Assembly: GCA_016286445.1 (NCBI GenBank)
Contig: JAEESS010000001.1
Span: forward strand, 62,001 to 126,000
Direction of reading: 5' to 3'
DNA: 64,000 nucleotides
From: Bacillota bacterium
GTDB taxonomy: Bacteria; Bacillota; Clostridia; Christensenellales; CAG-138
A program made the translations under genes and the position numbers. The notes beneath the pieces were generated by a model. That model was not told the origin of the DNA. It did no database searches and saw only the letters and a list, made by a program, of their open reading frames with translations. Position 1 is the stretch's first letter. Every line of letters starts with the position of its first letter. Shown here piece after piece: positions 45,038 to 53,697 of the stretch.

Positions 45038-45865
45038 ATGATACGATTTGATCACGTTACATTTCAATACGAAAAAGCACTGTCCCCTGCGCTATCGGAT
45101 ATCGATCTCACGATCAACGAAGGCGAGTTTGTAGCAGTCGTCGGGCACAACGGAAGCGGCAAGAGCACGCTTGCAAAGCATGTCAACGGATTGCTGCTGC
45201 CGACGCAGGGAACCGTGACCGTCTGCGGTATGGAGACGTCGAATGAAGATGTGCTCCTCAATATCCGGCAAAAGGTCGGAATGGCGTTTCAGAATCCCGA
45301 CAATCAGCTTGTTACAACGATCGTCGAAGAGGACGTTGCCTTCGGTCCGGAAAACCTCGGGATCGATCCGAACGAGATCCGAACCCGCGTGGACGAAGCG
45401 CTTGCATCCGTCGGCATGACGGAGTATGCGTCGTTTGCCGTGCATCATCTGTCCGGCGGACAGAAGCAGCGGATCGCCATCGCCGGCATCCTTGCGCTGA
45501 AGCCGCAGATCCTTGTGCTGGACGAGGCGAGCGCAATGCTGGATCCGAACGGACGCGCCGAGCTTTTGGAAACGGTTCATAAGCTTCACAAGGAAGGCAT
45601 GACGATCCTGATGGTCACGCAATACATGGAAGAAACGACCGGCTGCGACCGCATCGTCGTCATGAACCGTGGGAAGGTCGTACTTGACGGAAAACCGGAA
45701 GAGGTCTTTCAACATACCGATCTTTTGTTCGAAAGCAACCTTGTCCCGCCGGAAACCGTATCCGTCCGGGATGCGTTGAGATCGATGGGTTACGCACTGT
45801 CAGACAAGGCAATGACGGCAGAGCAGCTTGCGGAGGAATTATGTCCATTGTTATCAATCATCTGA
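45038..45865 (+). CDS. ecfA1: ECF transporter ATPase EcfA1
   Basis: One of two ABC ATPases powering a shared (group II) ECF vitamin transporter. Walker A GHNGSGKST, the Q-loop AFQNPDNQL typical of EcfA, signature LSGGQKQR, Walker B ILVLDEASAMLDP and H-loop equivalent VTQYMEE, where Gln replaces the usual His. 275 residues. The ATG at 45038 has GCGGAG 8 bases upstream; an ATG at 45014 lacks a ribosome site. Overlaps ecfA2 by 25 bases. Confidence 0.94.
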   Translation: MIRFDHVTFQYEKALSPALSDIDLTINEGEFVAVVGHNGSGKSTLAKHVNGLLLPTQGTVTVCGMETSNEDVLLNIRQKVGMAFQNPDNQLVTTIVEEDVAFGPENLGIDPNEIRTRVDEALASVGMTEYASFAVHHLSGGQKQRIAIAGILALKPQILVLDEASAMLDPNGRAELLETVHKLHKEGMTILMVTQYMEETTGCDRIVVMNRGKVVLDGKPEEVFQHTDLLFESNLVPPETVSVRDALRSMGYALSDKAMTAEQLAEELCPLLSII

Positions 45866-46692
45866 CATTCGCCTATACGCAGGGCGGCAAGCCGCTGGAA
45901 CCGACGCTGAAGGATCTGTGCTTCACCATCGAAGAAGGCAGTTTTTTGGGGATCATCGGTCATACCGGCAGCGGGAAATCGACATTTGTGAAGCATCTCA
46001 ACGGTCTTCTTCCCTGCGAAAAAGGAACAGTCGTCGTAGACGGACACGATCTTTCGCAGAAAAGCGAACGGAAAACGGTCCGTGCCTTAGTCGGCATGGT
46101 ATTCCAATACCCGGAATATCAGCTGTTTGCGGAAACCGTCTTCGAGGATGCGGCATTCGGTCCGCGGAATATGAAGCTGGACGAAGCCGAAGTGAAAAGC
46201 CGAGTGGTCAACGCAATGACGCTTGTCGGTCTTGATCCGGAGCGCTTTTCCGAGCGATCTCCCTTTGAGCTTTCCGGCGGTGAACGGCGCAGAGCTGCGA
46301 TCGCCGGCGTGCTTGCCATGCATCCGAAATACCTTGTTTTGGACGAACCGATGGCAGGACTCGATCCGCTCGGAAGACGGGAAATCCTTTCTCTTCTGGA
46401 AAAGCTGCGTTCGGAATCCGGTTGTACGATCATCATGATCTCGCATTCGATGGACGACATTGCAAACCATGCAACAAAGGTCCTTGTGCTCGATCAAGGC
46501 AGTCTGCTGATGTACGATACGCCGCAGAGCGTCTTCTCGAATGCCGATCAGCTGCAGCGGATCGGGCTTTCGGTTCCGGGCATTACAAAGATCTGTGTCG
46601 AGATGAATCGCAGGGGTGTTCCCATCCCCGCCTCCATCTGCACGGAAGACGCGTTTTTGGATTGGTTCCGGGAGGGCAGACAGCATGCGTGA
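45841..46692 (+). CDS. ecfA2: ECF transporter ATPase EcfA2
   Basis: Second ATPase of the module, 283 residues. Walker A GHTGSGKST, Q-loop VFQYPEYQLFAET characteristic of EcfA2, signature LSGGERRR, Walker B LVLDEPMAGLDP and a normal H-loop ISHSMDD. GGAGG lies before the ATG. The stop overlaps the ecfT start by 8 bases. A vitamin-specific S subunit is expected elsewhere in the genome. Confidence 0.95.
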   Translation: MSIVINHLTFAYTQGGKPLEPTLKDLCFTIEEGSFLGIIGHTGSGKSTFVKHLNGLLPCEKGTVVVDGHDLSQKSERKTVRALVGMVFQYPEYQLFAETVFEDAAFGPRNMKLDEAEVKSRVVNAMTLVGLDPERFSERSPFELSGGERRRAAIAGVLAMHPKYLVLDEPMAGLDPLGRREILSLLEKLRSESGCTIIMISHSMDDIANHATKVLVLDQGSLLMYDTPQSVFSNADQLQRIGLSVPGITKICVEMNRRGVPIPASICTEDAFLDWFREGRQHA

Positions 46693-47488
46693 TATAACGC
46701 TCGGTCAGTTTGTTGCCGGCAATTCCGTCATTCACAGGCTCGATCCGCGTACAAAGATCGGCATGATGATCCTGTATATCGTTATGACGTTCCTTGTAAA
46801 AAAGATCTGGCTGATGACGGTTCCGTTTGCCTATCTGGTGCTGGAGCTGATCCTGTCCGGGATCTCACTTCGGTATATCGTCAATTCTCTGAAGCCGATC
46901 CGGTTTCTGCTGATTTTCATGTTCATCCTGAATCTGTTCTTTACAAAGGGCGAACATGTTTGGCTGGACCTCGGATTCTGGCAATTGACCGGTGAAGCGG
47001 TGCTGCAGTCCTTTTTCCTTTCCATCCGGATCATTCTGTTGGTTGCAGGCGCTTCGATGCTGACGCTGACGACATCTCCGATCGCGCTGACGGACGGATT
47101 GGAAAAGCTTCTGTCGCCGTTGAAGATCTTTCATTTCCCAGCGCATGAGCTTGCCATGATGATGACGATCGCGCTTCGATTCGTTCCGACTCTGATGGAC
47201 GAATCCGAGAAGATCCGCAACGCACAGATGTCGCGCGGCGCCGATTTTGAAAGCGGAAACATCTTCAAGCGGGTCAAAAGCATGATCCCCATTCTAATCC
47301 CGTTATTTGTTTCCTCCTTCCGCAAGGCGGATGAGCTTGCAACTGCGATGGAATCCCGCTGCTACCACGGCGGCGACGGCAGGACAAGACTTCATCAGCT
47401 GAAATTCCGAAAGGAAGATCTGTTTGCAATTCTGATCACGCTTGTGTTTGTTGCTTCGCTGATCGTTGCGATGATTCTGCTGCCATGA
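46685..47488 (+). CDS. ecfT: ECF transporter transmembrane subunit EcfT
   Basis: Membrane scaffold joining the ATPases to exchangeable substrate-binding subunits, 267 residues. Hydrophobic segments lie between about residues 25 and 130 and again at the C-terminus. The two coupling-helix Ala-Arg-Gly-like motifs appear as QMSRGADFE and ESRCYHGGDGRT. N-terminal SVIHRLDPRTKI is the usual EcfT opening. The ATG at 46685 is chosen from its overlap with ecfA2. Ends in an ATGA overlap with truA. Confidence 0.94.
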   Translation: MRDITLGQFVAGNSVIHRLDPRTKIGMMILYIVMTFLVKKIWLMTVPFAYLVLELILSGISLRYIVNSLKPIRFLLIFMFILNLFFTKGEHVWLDLGFWQLTGEAVLQSFFLSIRIILLVAGASMLTLTTSPIALTDGLEKLLSPLKIFHFPAHELAMMMTIALRFVPTLMDESEKIRNAQMSRGADFESGNIFKRVKSMIPILIPLFVSSFRKADELATAMESRCYHGGDGRTRLHQLKFRKEDLFAILITLVFVASLIVAMILLP

Positions 47489-48255
47489 GACGGATACGAA
47501 CGATCATTTCCTATGACGGAACCGGATATGTCGGTTGGCAGGTACAGCCGAACGGCGTATCCGTGCAGGCGCTTTTGGAAAAAGCGCTCTTTGAACTGAC
47601 CGGCGAGCAAATCCGTGTTGAGGGCTCCGGCAGAACGGACAGCGGCGTGCATGCAAAAGCACAGGTCGCGCATTTCGATACGGAAGCGCGAATGGCAGCC
47701 GATAAGTTTGCTATCGCCATGAACATGCATCTGCCGCCGGATATCCGTGTTCTGTTCTCCGAAGAATGCGATCCGTCGTTCCATGCAAGGTTTTCCGCGA
47801 AAAGAAAAACTTATCGGTATACGGTACAGCTCGGACCGCATGCCGACGTGTTCTTGAGAACCACTTCGCTGCATCTGCATTATATGCCGGATGAAAAAGC
47901 GATGCAGAAGGCAGCGGGCTATGTGATCGGCACACATGATTTCAACGCATTTAAGTGCGCGGACAGCGCCATGGAGAACACGGTTCGTACCATCGAGCGC
48001 TCGGAATGGACACGAGACGGAAATTTGCTTGTTTATACGGTTGAAGGAAACGGTTTCCTCTATAATATGGTTCGGATCCTCGTCGGCACCATGCTGGAGA
48101 TCGGCAGCGGAAAACGCAAGCCGGAGGATCTTTTGAACGCGATCAATAACGGAAACCGTAAGGACGCCGGCGCGACCGCTCCCGCGCACGGACTTTGTCT
48201 GTGCCGCGTCGTTTATCCGGACTTCGATACCGAGGAGGTATTGCATCGTGGATGA
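47485..48255 (+). CDS. truA: tRNA pseudouridine synthase A
   Basis: Converts U38-U40 of the tRNA anticodon arm to pseudouridine. The catalytic Asp is in GSGRTDSGVHAKAQ. YDGTGYVGWQ opens the protein and FLYNMVRILVGTMLEIG is the conserved C-terminal motif. 256 residues. truA after ecfA1-ecfA2-ecfT is the standard Firmicutes order, though the ribosomal-protein genes that often flank it are absent here. It overlaps tadA by 8 bases. Confidence 0.97.
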   Translation: MRRIRTIISYDGTGYVGWQVQPNGVSVQALLEKALFELTGEQIRVEGSGRTDSGVHAKAQVAHFDTEARMAADKFAIAMNMHLPPDIRVLFSEECDPSFHARFSAKRKTYRYTVQLGPHADVFLRTTSLHLHYMPDEKAMQKAAGYVIGTHDFNAFKCADSAMENTVRTIERSEWTRDGNLLVYTVEGNGFLYNMVRILVGTMLEIGSGKRKPEDLLNAINNGNRKDAGATAPAHGLCLCRVVYPDFDTEEVLHRG

Positions 48256-48691
48256 TCGCAAATGGATGCGGATCGCTTTGGAAGAAGCCGAATCCGCGAT
48301 GCAGGAAGCGGAAGTGCCTGTCGGCGCTGTGATCGTAAAAGATGACGCTGTGATTTCACACGCGCACAATCTTTGCGCTTTCCGCAAGGATCCGACTGCG
48401 CACGCCGAAATGCTTGTATTGAAAGAAGCGTATCAAAAGCTGGGCTCCCTTCAAGACTGCACGCTCTATGTAACGCTGGAGCCTTGCGCAATGTGTGTCG
48501 GCGCGATGCTGCATATGCGTCTCCCTCGTCTTGTTTACGGAGCGTTCGATCCCGCATGCGGATGCTGCGGATCAAGAGTCGATCTCGGAGATCATTGGTT
48601 TGAAAGCAGTATCGAAACGACGGGCGGGATTCTCGAAGAAGACGCCTCCGCGATCCTGAAAGGATTCTTTTCTTCGGTCAGAAAGAAATAA
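48248..48691 (+). CDS. tadA: tRNA-specific adenosine deaminase
   Basis: Deaminates A34 of tRNA-Arg to inosine. Zinc and catalytic motifs HAEMLVLKEA (His, Glu) and PCAMCVGAM (two Cys). 147 residues. The start is GTG at 48248 with GGAGG 9 bases upstream; the first ATG in this frame is 6 codons later and would cut into the first helix. The gene overlaps truA. A tRNA-Ser promoter begins just after the stop. Confidence 0.95.
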   Translation: MDDRKWMRIALEEAESAMQEAEVPVGAVIVKDDAVISHAHNLCAFRKDPTAHAEMLVLKEAYQKLGSLQDCTLYVTLEPCAMCVGAMLHMRLPRLVYGAFDPACGCCGSRVDLGDHWFESSIETTGGILEEDASAILKGFFSSVRKK

Positions 48692-48694
48692 TAG

Positions 48695-48723
48695 TTGCAT
48701 TTTCCGCTCGAATGCGTTATACT
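48695..48723 (+). promoter_or_regulatory. Promoter of tRNA-Ser
   Basis: TTGCAT (48695-48700) and TATACT (48718-48723), spacer 17. Confidence 0.8.
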
Positions 48724-48738
48724 ACGAAAGACGCACAC

Positions 48739-48832
48739 GGAGACGTATCGAAGTGGTCATAACGAGAACGACTCGAAATCGTTTGACTGGTGATGAGCCG
48801 GTCCGTGGGTTCGAATCCCACCGTCTCCGCCA
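48739..48832 (+). tRNA. tRNA-Ser (anticodon CGA)
   Basis: Class II tRNA. Acceptor GGAGACG/CGTCTCC is perfectly paired. The anticodon stem AACGA/TCGTT holds loop CTCGAAA, giving anticodon CGA for codon UCG. A long variable arm follows, the T-loop is GTTCGAATC, the discriminator base is G and CCA is encoded (48830-48832). It is monocistronic with its own terminator. Confidence 0.96.
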
Positions 48833-48837
48833 GAAAA

Positions 48838-48859
48838 AGCAGCCGAAAGGCTGCTTTTT
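48838..48859 (+). terminator. Terminator of tRNA-Ser
   Basis: Stem AGCAGCC-GAAA-GGCTGCT (48838-48855) and five T. It uses the same stem sequence as the tRNA-Ala terminator at 15319. Confidence 0.9.
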
Positions 48860-48860
48860 C

Positions 48861-49015
48861 AGTTATATTCGCCTTCGACGAGTGAGATTGCCGCGCAGTG
48901 ATATTCGGCAGACGCCGAGTGATATTGCGCTGCGCGCAGTTTGGGAGGCGAATATACTGTCACTGCCCCGCAGGAACAATATCACTTCGTCGCAGACGTA
49001 ATATCACTTATAACT
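48861..49015. repeat. Palindromic GTGATATT repeat element
   Basis: A 155-bp non-coding element bounded by AGTTATA (48861-48867) and its complement TATAACT (49009-49015). The left half has AGTGAGATTG (48881), AGTGATATTC (48897) and AGTGATATTG (48918). The right half has the complements CAATATCACT (48977) and TAATATCACT (48999). Short GC hairpins such as CGGCAGACGCCG and GCGCTGCGCGC lie between them. The whole can fold into one long branched stem. It looks like a miniature dispersed repeat; only one copy was seen in the window. Confidence 0.7.
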
Positions 49016-49209
49016 TGAATACAACTTTTTCATATGATAGATTTCAATCGATATTATACCGGCGACTGACAGTGTTCTCCGTGATAAATCCAATGAGTTT
49101 GCTAAGCAGGTTGTCATTCTTTGCAGATCGATCAAACAGGAACACCGCCAATCTGTTGCTATTTTGCCGAAATAAAGGAAATACAGTATATATTTCTTTC
49201 TGCTTCTCA
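49016..49209. other. Intergenic stretch without recognised gene
   Basis: Together with the repeat element this makes a gap of about 400 bases between tRNA-Ser and the next gene. The segment is AT-richer than its surroundings. A short minus-strand open frame (49004-49210) has no good ribosome site and no similarity I recognise. I see nothing else before the promoter at 49210. Confidence 0.5.
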
Positions 49210-49238
49210 TTGACTAAATGTGATATACGATGTAAAAT
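49210..49238 (+). promoter_or_regulatory. Promoter of the zinc-ribbon/DUF4234 gene
   Basis: TTGACT (49210-49215) and TAAAAT (49233-49238), spacer 17. Confidence 0.75.
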
Positions 49239-49262
49239 AATAAAAAAACAGGAGGCATTCAT

Positions 49263-49775
49263 ATGGCATTTTGCAGCAATTGCGGGGCGAATATTCCCGA
49301 AGGAAACAAATTCTGCGCAAACTGCGGCGCACCGGTCTCCGGCACTGCCGAACCGACACGCAGCGCGGAAGAAACCACCAACAGCACGAACACGAATACG
49401 ACCGTCATCGGCGGCTACCGTGTCAACATCAAGAAGCGCGAGATCGCGGTTGCAGTCATCCTCTCGATCGTGACATGCGGTATCTACGGACTGATCTGGT
49501 TCATCAACATCATCAACGACCTGAACACCGCGGCACAGACGCCTGATGACAAGTCTGCGGGCATGATCATTCTGCTGACCATCGTTACCTGCGGCATCTA
49601 TGGCTACATCTGGCTCTACAAGGCGGGCGAGAAGGTCGACAAGATCAGAGGACTGAACGGCGAAGCTTCGCAGGATTCCAGCTTGCTCTATCTGCTTCTT
49701 GCAATCTTCGGTCTCAGCATCGTCGATTACTGCCTGATCCAGTTTGAGCTGAATAAGGTCGCAGCGCAGGGCTGA
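49263..49775 (+). CDS. Zinc-ribbon DUF4234 membrane protein
   Basis: N-terminal double zinc knuckle (FCSNCGANIPEGNKFCANCGAP), then a Thr/Asn-rich linker, then a DUF4234-like membrane region with repeated TCGIYGLIWFINIINDLN and TCGIYGYIWLYKAGEKVD. Three hydrophobic segments. 170 residues. AGGAGG precedes the ATG. The biochemical role of DUF4234 is unknown. Its stop and the next start read TGATG, so it is coupled to the DUF2752 gene. Confidence 0.88.
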   Translation: MAFCSNCGANIPEGNKFCANCGAPVSGTAEPTRSAEETTNSTNTNTTVIGGYRVNIKKREIAVAVILSIVTCGIYGLIWFINIINDLNTAAQTPDDKSAGMIILLTIVTCGIYGYIWLYKAGEKVDKIRGLNGEASQDSSLLYLLLAIFGLSIVDYCLIQFELNKVAAQG

Positions 49776-50152
49776 TGCGCGCAAGGATCAAAAAAGTCTG
49801 TATCATTGGCGCAGCCGTTCTTTTGAGCGGCTGCGCTTATGCTGTATTCTTCATAAAAACAGGCGTCGGCATCCCCTGTCTGTTTCATCTGATCACCGGA
49901 TTCAAATGTCCCGGCTGCGGGATCACCCGAATGCTGATCAGCCTTCTTAAGCTGGATCTTCCCGCTGCATTTCAATACAATGCCGCGGTCCTCTGTCTTC
50001 TTCCTTTTCTCTTTCCCTTGCTTGTATACTGGGTTTATCGATATATTCGATACGGATTTCACCAAAATCCGAAGCCGATTGAAGCAATATGCTGGGTATT
50101 TGTGGCGATCCTGCTCGTTTGGGGCGTTGTTCGCAACGTGATCGGCATGTAA
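49775..50152 (+). CDS. DUF2752 membrane protein
   Basis: 125 residues with an N-terminal hydrophobic segment, the family signature FKCPGCGITRMLISLL (Cys-Pro-x-Cys-Gly-x-Thr-Arg) and two more membrane segments toward the C-terminus. DUF2752 proteins have no established function. Start coupled to the upstream zinc-ribbon gene by TGATG. The promoter of the phosphofructokinase gene follows directly. Confidence 0.88.
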   Translation: MRARIKKVCIIGAAVLLSGCAYAVFFIKTGVGIPCLFHLITGFKCPGCGITRMLISLLKLDLPAAFQYNAAVLCLLPFLFPLLVYWVYRYIRYGFHQNPKPIEAICWVFVAILLVWGVVRNVIGM

Positions 50153-50176
50153 ACCGCCGTTTTACGAACATTTTTC

Positions 50177-50205
50177 TTGCTTTTTACAACGGTATTCGCT
50201 ATAAT
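50177..50205 (+). promoter_or_regulatory. Promoter of the phosphofructokinase gene
   Basis: TTGCTT (50177-50182) and TATAAT (50200-50205), spacer 17. Confidence 0.8.
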
Positions 50206-50233
50206 ATACAGGCATTTTGAACTGGAGGCTACT

Positions 50234-51520
50234 ATGAATAACGAATTGATCGGTAATTGCATCGTTGGACAGTCCGGCGGACCGACCGCTGTCATAAATG
50301 CAAGCATCTACGGCGTGATCCGTACCGCATTGGACGATCCGCATATCAATAAAGTTTACGGCGCGGCGCACGGTATCCGCGGCGTCATCGACGATGTTTT
50401 GTATGACATGGGCAAAGAAGCGGCATACGAGCTTTCTTTGCTCCTAAATACGCCTTCTTCGGCGCTCGGTTCCTGCCGTTACAAGCTGAAGAACTATGAA
50501 GAGGACGAATCGGATTATATCAAGATCTATGAGGTATTCAAAAAGTACGATATTCGTTATTTCTTCTATAACGGCGGCAACGACTCGATGGATACCTGCA
50601 ACAAGATCAGCAAATACATGCAGCACGTCGGGTACGAATGCCGTATCATGGGCGTACCGAAGACGATCGACAACGACCTTTACGGAACGGACCACTGCCC
50701 CGGCTTCCCGTCGGCGGCGCGCTATATCATCAGCACCTGCATGGAGCTGTATCTGGACGCACGCGTTTATGACAAGCCGATGATCTGCGTTGTTGAGATC
50801 ATGGGACGTCACGCCGGCTGGCTTGCTGCAAGCGCGGCGGCTGCGACCTATACGGGCTTCGGTCCGGACCTCATTTATCTGCCCGAGACGGACTTCGATA
50901 TCGACGCATTCATCGCGGACGTTCGCGAGATCTATGAGGACACGGGGAAAGTCTTTATCGCCGTATCGGAAGGCATTCACGACAAAGCCGGACAGCTGAT
51001 CTCCGAATACAATTCGGACGCTGCCTTTATTGACTGCTTCGGACATAAACAGCTCGGCGGACTTGCATCGACGCTTGTAGCCATCCTGAGACAGCATTTT
51101 CAGGATACAAAGATTCGCGGCATAGAGTTTTCCCTGCTGCAGCGCTGCGCGTCTCATGCGGCTTCTCAGACCGATATTTCCGAGGCGTATGAAGCCGGAC
51201 GCGTTGCTGTTGAATATGCGGTGCACGGCATTACCGATAAGATGGTCGGTTTCCGCCGCAAGACGGACGATGACGGCAACTATAAGTGCGAGATCAAACT
51301 GATCGACCTCGACGCCTGTGCGAATACCGAGCGTAAGGTCCCGCGTGAATGGATCAATTCCCGCGGAAACGGTCTCAGAAAGCCCTATATCGACTATCTG
51401 CTTCCGCTGATCCAGGGCGATCCGAAGATCCCGCTGCAGAACGGTCTTCCCCGCTTTGCAAACCTCAAGAAAATCAAAGCAAAGCCCCCGCGCAAGATCG
51501 AGCAGACAGCCGAGAAATAA
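50234..51520 (+). CDS. pfp: 6-phosphofructokinase, probably pyrophosphate-dependent
   Basis: Phosphorylates fructose 6-phosphate in glycolysis. 428 residues, longer than the 320 of ATP-type PfkA. The phosphoryl-donor loop reads GGNDSMDT, with Asp where ATP enzymes have Gly (GGDGS). The catalytic loop is VPKTIDNDL with Lys before TIDND. Both substitutions are hallmarks of PPi-dependent enzymes. MGRHAGWLAAS binds fructose 6-phosphate. The ATG at 50234 has GGAGG upstream. Monocistronic, with promoter and terminator. PPi use is predicted from motifs. Confidence 0.9.
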   Translation: MNNELIGNCIVGQSGGPTAVINASIYGVIRTALDDPHINKVYGAAHGIRGVIDDVLYDMGKEAAYELSLLLNTPSSALGSCRYKLKNYEEDESDYIKIYEVFKKYDIRYFFYNGGNDSMDTCNKISKYMQHVGYECRIMGVPKTIDNDLYGTDHCPGFPSAARYIISTCMELYLDARVYDKPMICVVEIMGRHAGWLAASAAAATYTGFGPDLIYLPETDFDIDAFIADVREIYEDTGKVFIAVSEGIHDKAGQLISEYNSDAAFIDCFGHKQLGGLASTLVAILRQHFQDTKIRGIEFSLLQRCASHAASQTDISEAYEAGRVAVEYAVHGITDKMVGFRRKTDDDGNYKCEIKLIDLDACANTERKVPREWINSRGNGLRKPYIDYLLPLIQGDPKIPLQNGLPRFANLKKIKAKPPRKIEQTAEK

Positions 51521-51536
51521 TATCATACAGATATTG

Positions 51537-51565
51537 AACAGAGACGCGAAAAACGTCTCTGTTTT
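51537..51565 (+). terminator. Terminator of the phosphofructokinase gene
   Basis: A 10-bp stem AACAGAGACG / CGTCTCTGTT (51537-51546 / 51554-51563) followed by T. Confidence 0.87.
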
Positions 51566-51569
51566 ACTG

Positions 51570-51636
51570 TGATTACAATATGATAACAAAATGGTTACGA
51601 TTCTGAGACGATTCTGTTGCATTTCTATGATACAAT
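51570..51636 (+). promoter_or_regulatory. Response-regulator promoter with 11-bp-phased TGRWWAC boxes
   Basis: TGATTAC (51570), TGATAAC (51581) and TGGTTAC (51592) repeat every 11 bp on one face of the helix, ahead of TACAAT (51631-51636). The -35 position reads ACGATT, far from consensus. This is the layout of OmpR/PhoB-family binding sites, suggesting autoregulation. Confidence 0.7.
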
Positions 51637-51666
51637 ACAGATAAGTTCATAGGAGTGAGGGCATTT

Positions 51667-52326
51667 ATGAAGAACCGTATTCTTGTTGTTGAGGACGATA
51701 CGGCGATCGCGGAAGCGATCGGATTGAATCTGATGCTGTCGGATTTTGATTATAAAATCATTGACGACGGAGCCGAGGCGGTCTCGTATCTTGAAAAAGA
51801 TCATTCCTTCGATCTTGCGCTTTTAGACGTCATGCTGCCGAATCTGGACGGCTTTTCTTTGATGGAGCACATGGCAAAATACAACATTCCGGTTCTCTAT
51901 CTGACCGCAAAGGTCGATCTCGCATCCAAGATCAAGGGGCTTCGGCTCGGCGCCGAGGATTATATTGTAAAACCGTTTGAAATGCTTGAGCTTCTTGTAC
52001 GCATTGAAAAGATCCTCGAACGCAGCGGCAAATTGAACAATGTTCTGCGGTATAAGGACTTGACCGTCGACGTGGCAAAACGTACTGTTTCGCAGTCAGG
52101 AGAACCGGTCAAGCTTCAACCGCTTGAATTCGATCTTCTTGTTCGTTTTCTTAAATTCAAAAACTGTACACTCTCCCGTGAACGTCTGCTGAATGAAGTG
52201 TGGGGATTCGACTTTGCGGGCGGTACGCGAACCGTCGATATTCATGTGGCGCATCTCAGGAAAAAGCTCGGACAAAGCCTGAATATCGTCGCCGTGACAA
52301 AGCTCGGATACCGTCTGGAGGACTGA
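51667..52326 (+). CDS. OmpR/PhoB-family response regulator
   Basis: Receiver domain with the acidic pair in VVEDDTAIAEAIG, the phospho-acceptor Asp in LLDVMLPNLDG, Thr in LYLTAKVD and Lys in YIVKPFEM. The winged-helix output ends VWGFDFAGGTRTVDIHVAHLRKKL. 219 residues. The ATG at 51667 is preferred to a GTG 4 codons upstream. The kinase gene starts directly after the stop (TGAATG). It likely binds the phased boxes at 51570 and 53695. Confidence 0.93.
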   Translation: MKNRILVVEDDTAIAEAIGLNLMLSDFDYKIIDDGAEAVSYLEKDHSFDLALLDVMLPNLDGFSLMEHMAKYNIPVLYLTAKVDLASKIKGLRLGAEDYIVKPFEMLELLVRIEKILERSGKLNNVLRYKDLTVDVAKRTVSQSGEPVKLQPLEFDLLVRFLKFKNCTLSRERLLNEVWGFDFAGGTRTVDIHVAHLRKKLGQSLNIVAVTKLGYRLED

Positions 52327-53697
52327 ATGCGGCTGAAAACGAGAATCCTGCTGTTTGCAAGCGCGGCGATCGCCGCAGCTGTTCTTTTGTGCTGTATGCT
52401 GATCTTAAGACTTGTACGGCGTCAAATGCAGTCGGACGCCGCGGAAAAGGCATACTCCTCGTTTGCAGAAATCAGTATCAATGTGATGAATGTAAACCGC
52501 AGTATCACGGATCCGGCGATATATGATACCTATATGACTTACAAAGTCCGTTCTGCCGATCGTTCCGGCATCTGTACGCTCTCCGTAAACGGACAATACC
52601 TGATCAACAACATCGGTTTTTCTCCTGAGCCGTATTTGGTTTCAAATGAAAACGAAGAAGACCTGCGGCAAGGATTCTGTCGAGTGTTCGGCACACTGTA
52701 TCACTTGATCGGCAGAGAAGTTTATTGTGAGGATCAACCGTATATGCTGATACAGGTCACGGATCTATCTGAACTGGACAATACCATGCGATCAATGCTG
52801 ATACGCTGTATCGGCATCGGCGCAGGCGTGACTGCAGTGTTTTTATTCCTTGCCTATCTGTTTCTGTCTTCCTCACTACGCCCGATCAGAAAACTGCAGA
52901 CAGGTGCGCAGGCGATCGCTTCCGGCGATTACCATACACGAATCGAAGTGAAACGGAACGATGAGATCGGTCTTCTTGCGGCTGACTTTAATACGATGGC
53001 TGATGCGGTGGAACAAAGCATCGCAGAATTGAAAGAGCAAAACGAACGAAAACAGCAATTCATAAACGATCTCAGCCATGAAATGAAAACACCTGTTACA
53101 TCGCTCCTTTTGAACAGCGAAACGCTGCTGACGCGAACCGTTTCGGAAGAGGACCGTCAGCGCGCGCTTCTCAGGATCAACGAACAGGCAAAATGGATCG
53201 AACGTCTGTCCCAAAAGCTGATGCAGCTTGTGATGCTGCAAGGCACGATCGAGCTCGTTCCCTCCCCCATCCGTCCGCTTTTGGACGCTGTGAAAGAAAC
53301 GGTCGCAGATTCGCTTGCGCGTTCGCAGATCACATTGTCCGTTTCCTGTGAAGATTACTCGATCCCGATGGATTTTGATCTGCTGAGATCAGCACTGGTC
53401 AATCTCATCGAGAATGCGATCAAGGCTTCGGAACCGGACAGTACCGTTGAACTGATCGCCGATAAAAACGAGATCTTAGTCTGCGATCACGGCCGAGGAA
53501 TTCCGAAGGAGGAGATCGAACGCATCACCGAACCATTCTACATGGTCGATCGCTCGCGCTCCAAAAAGCTCGGCGGCAGCGGTCTCGGGCTCGCGCTGGT
53601 GAAACGGATCATCGAGGTACACGGCGCTGTTCTTGCGATCGAAAGTGAAATTAACGTCGGAACTTCTATCTTTATCCGCTTTTCTGACACAAAATGA
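52327..53697 (+). CDS. Sensor histidine kinase
   Basis: 456 residues: transmembrane segment 1 (about 5-25), an outer sensor region of roughly 130 residues, transmembrane segment 2 (about 160-180), HAMP, then HisKA with the phosphorylated His in NDLSHEMKTPVTSLLL. HATPase_c follows with NLIENAIKAS, DHGRGIPKEE and GGSGLGLALVKR. No PAS domain. GGAGG 7 bases before the ATG lies in the regulator gene. Its stop codon is part of the first phased box that precedes the lipoprotein genes, so all four genes look like one functional unit. Confidence 0.93.
   Translation: MRLKTRILLFASAAIAAAVLLCCMLILRLVRRQMQSDAAEKAYSSFAEISINVMNVNRSITDPAIYDTYMTYKVRSADRSGICTLSVNGQYLINNIGFSPEPYLVSNENEEDLRQGFCRVFGTLYHLIGREVYCEDQPYMLIQVTDLSELDNTMRSMLIRCIGIGAGVTAVFLFLAYLFLSSSLRPIRKLQTGAQAIASGDYHTRIEVKRNDEIGLLAADFNTMADAVEQSIAELKEQNERKQQFINDLSHEMKTPVTSLLLNSETLLTRTVSEEDRQRALLRINEQAKWIERLSQKLMQLVMLQGTIELVPSPIRPLLDAVKETVADSLARSQITLSVSCEDYSIPMDFDLLRSALVNLIENAIKASEPDSTVELIADKNEILVCDHGRGIPKEEIERITEPFYMVDRSRSKKLGGSGLGLALVKRIIEVHGAVLAIESEINVGTSIFIRFSDTK

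Noticed and set aside
49004..49210. 68-codon minus-strand frame beside the palindromic repeat
   Set aside because: It has no convincing ribosome site, starts inside the repeat-flanking region and resembles no protein I know.
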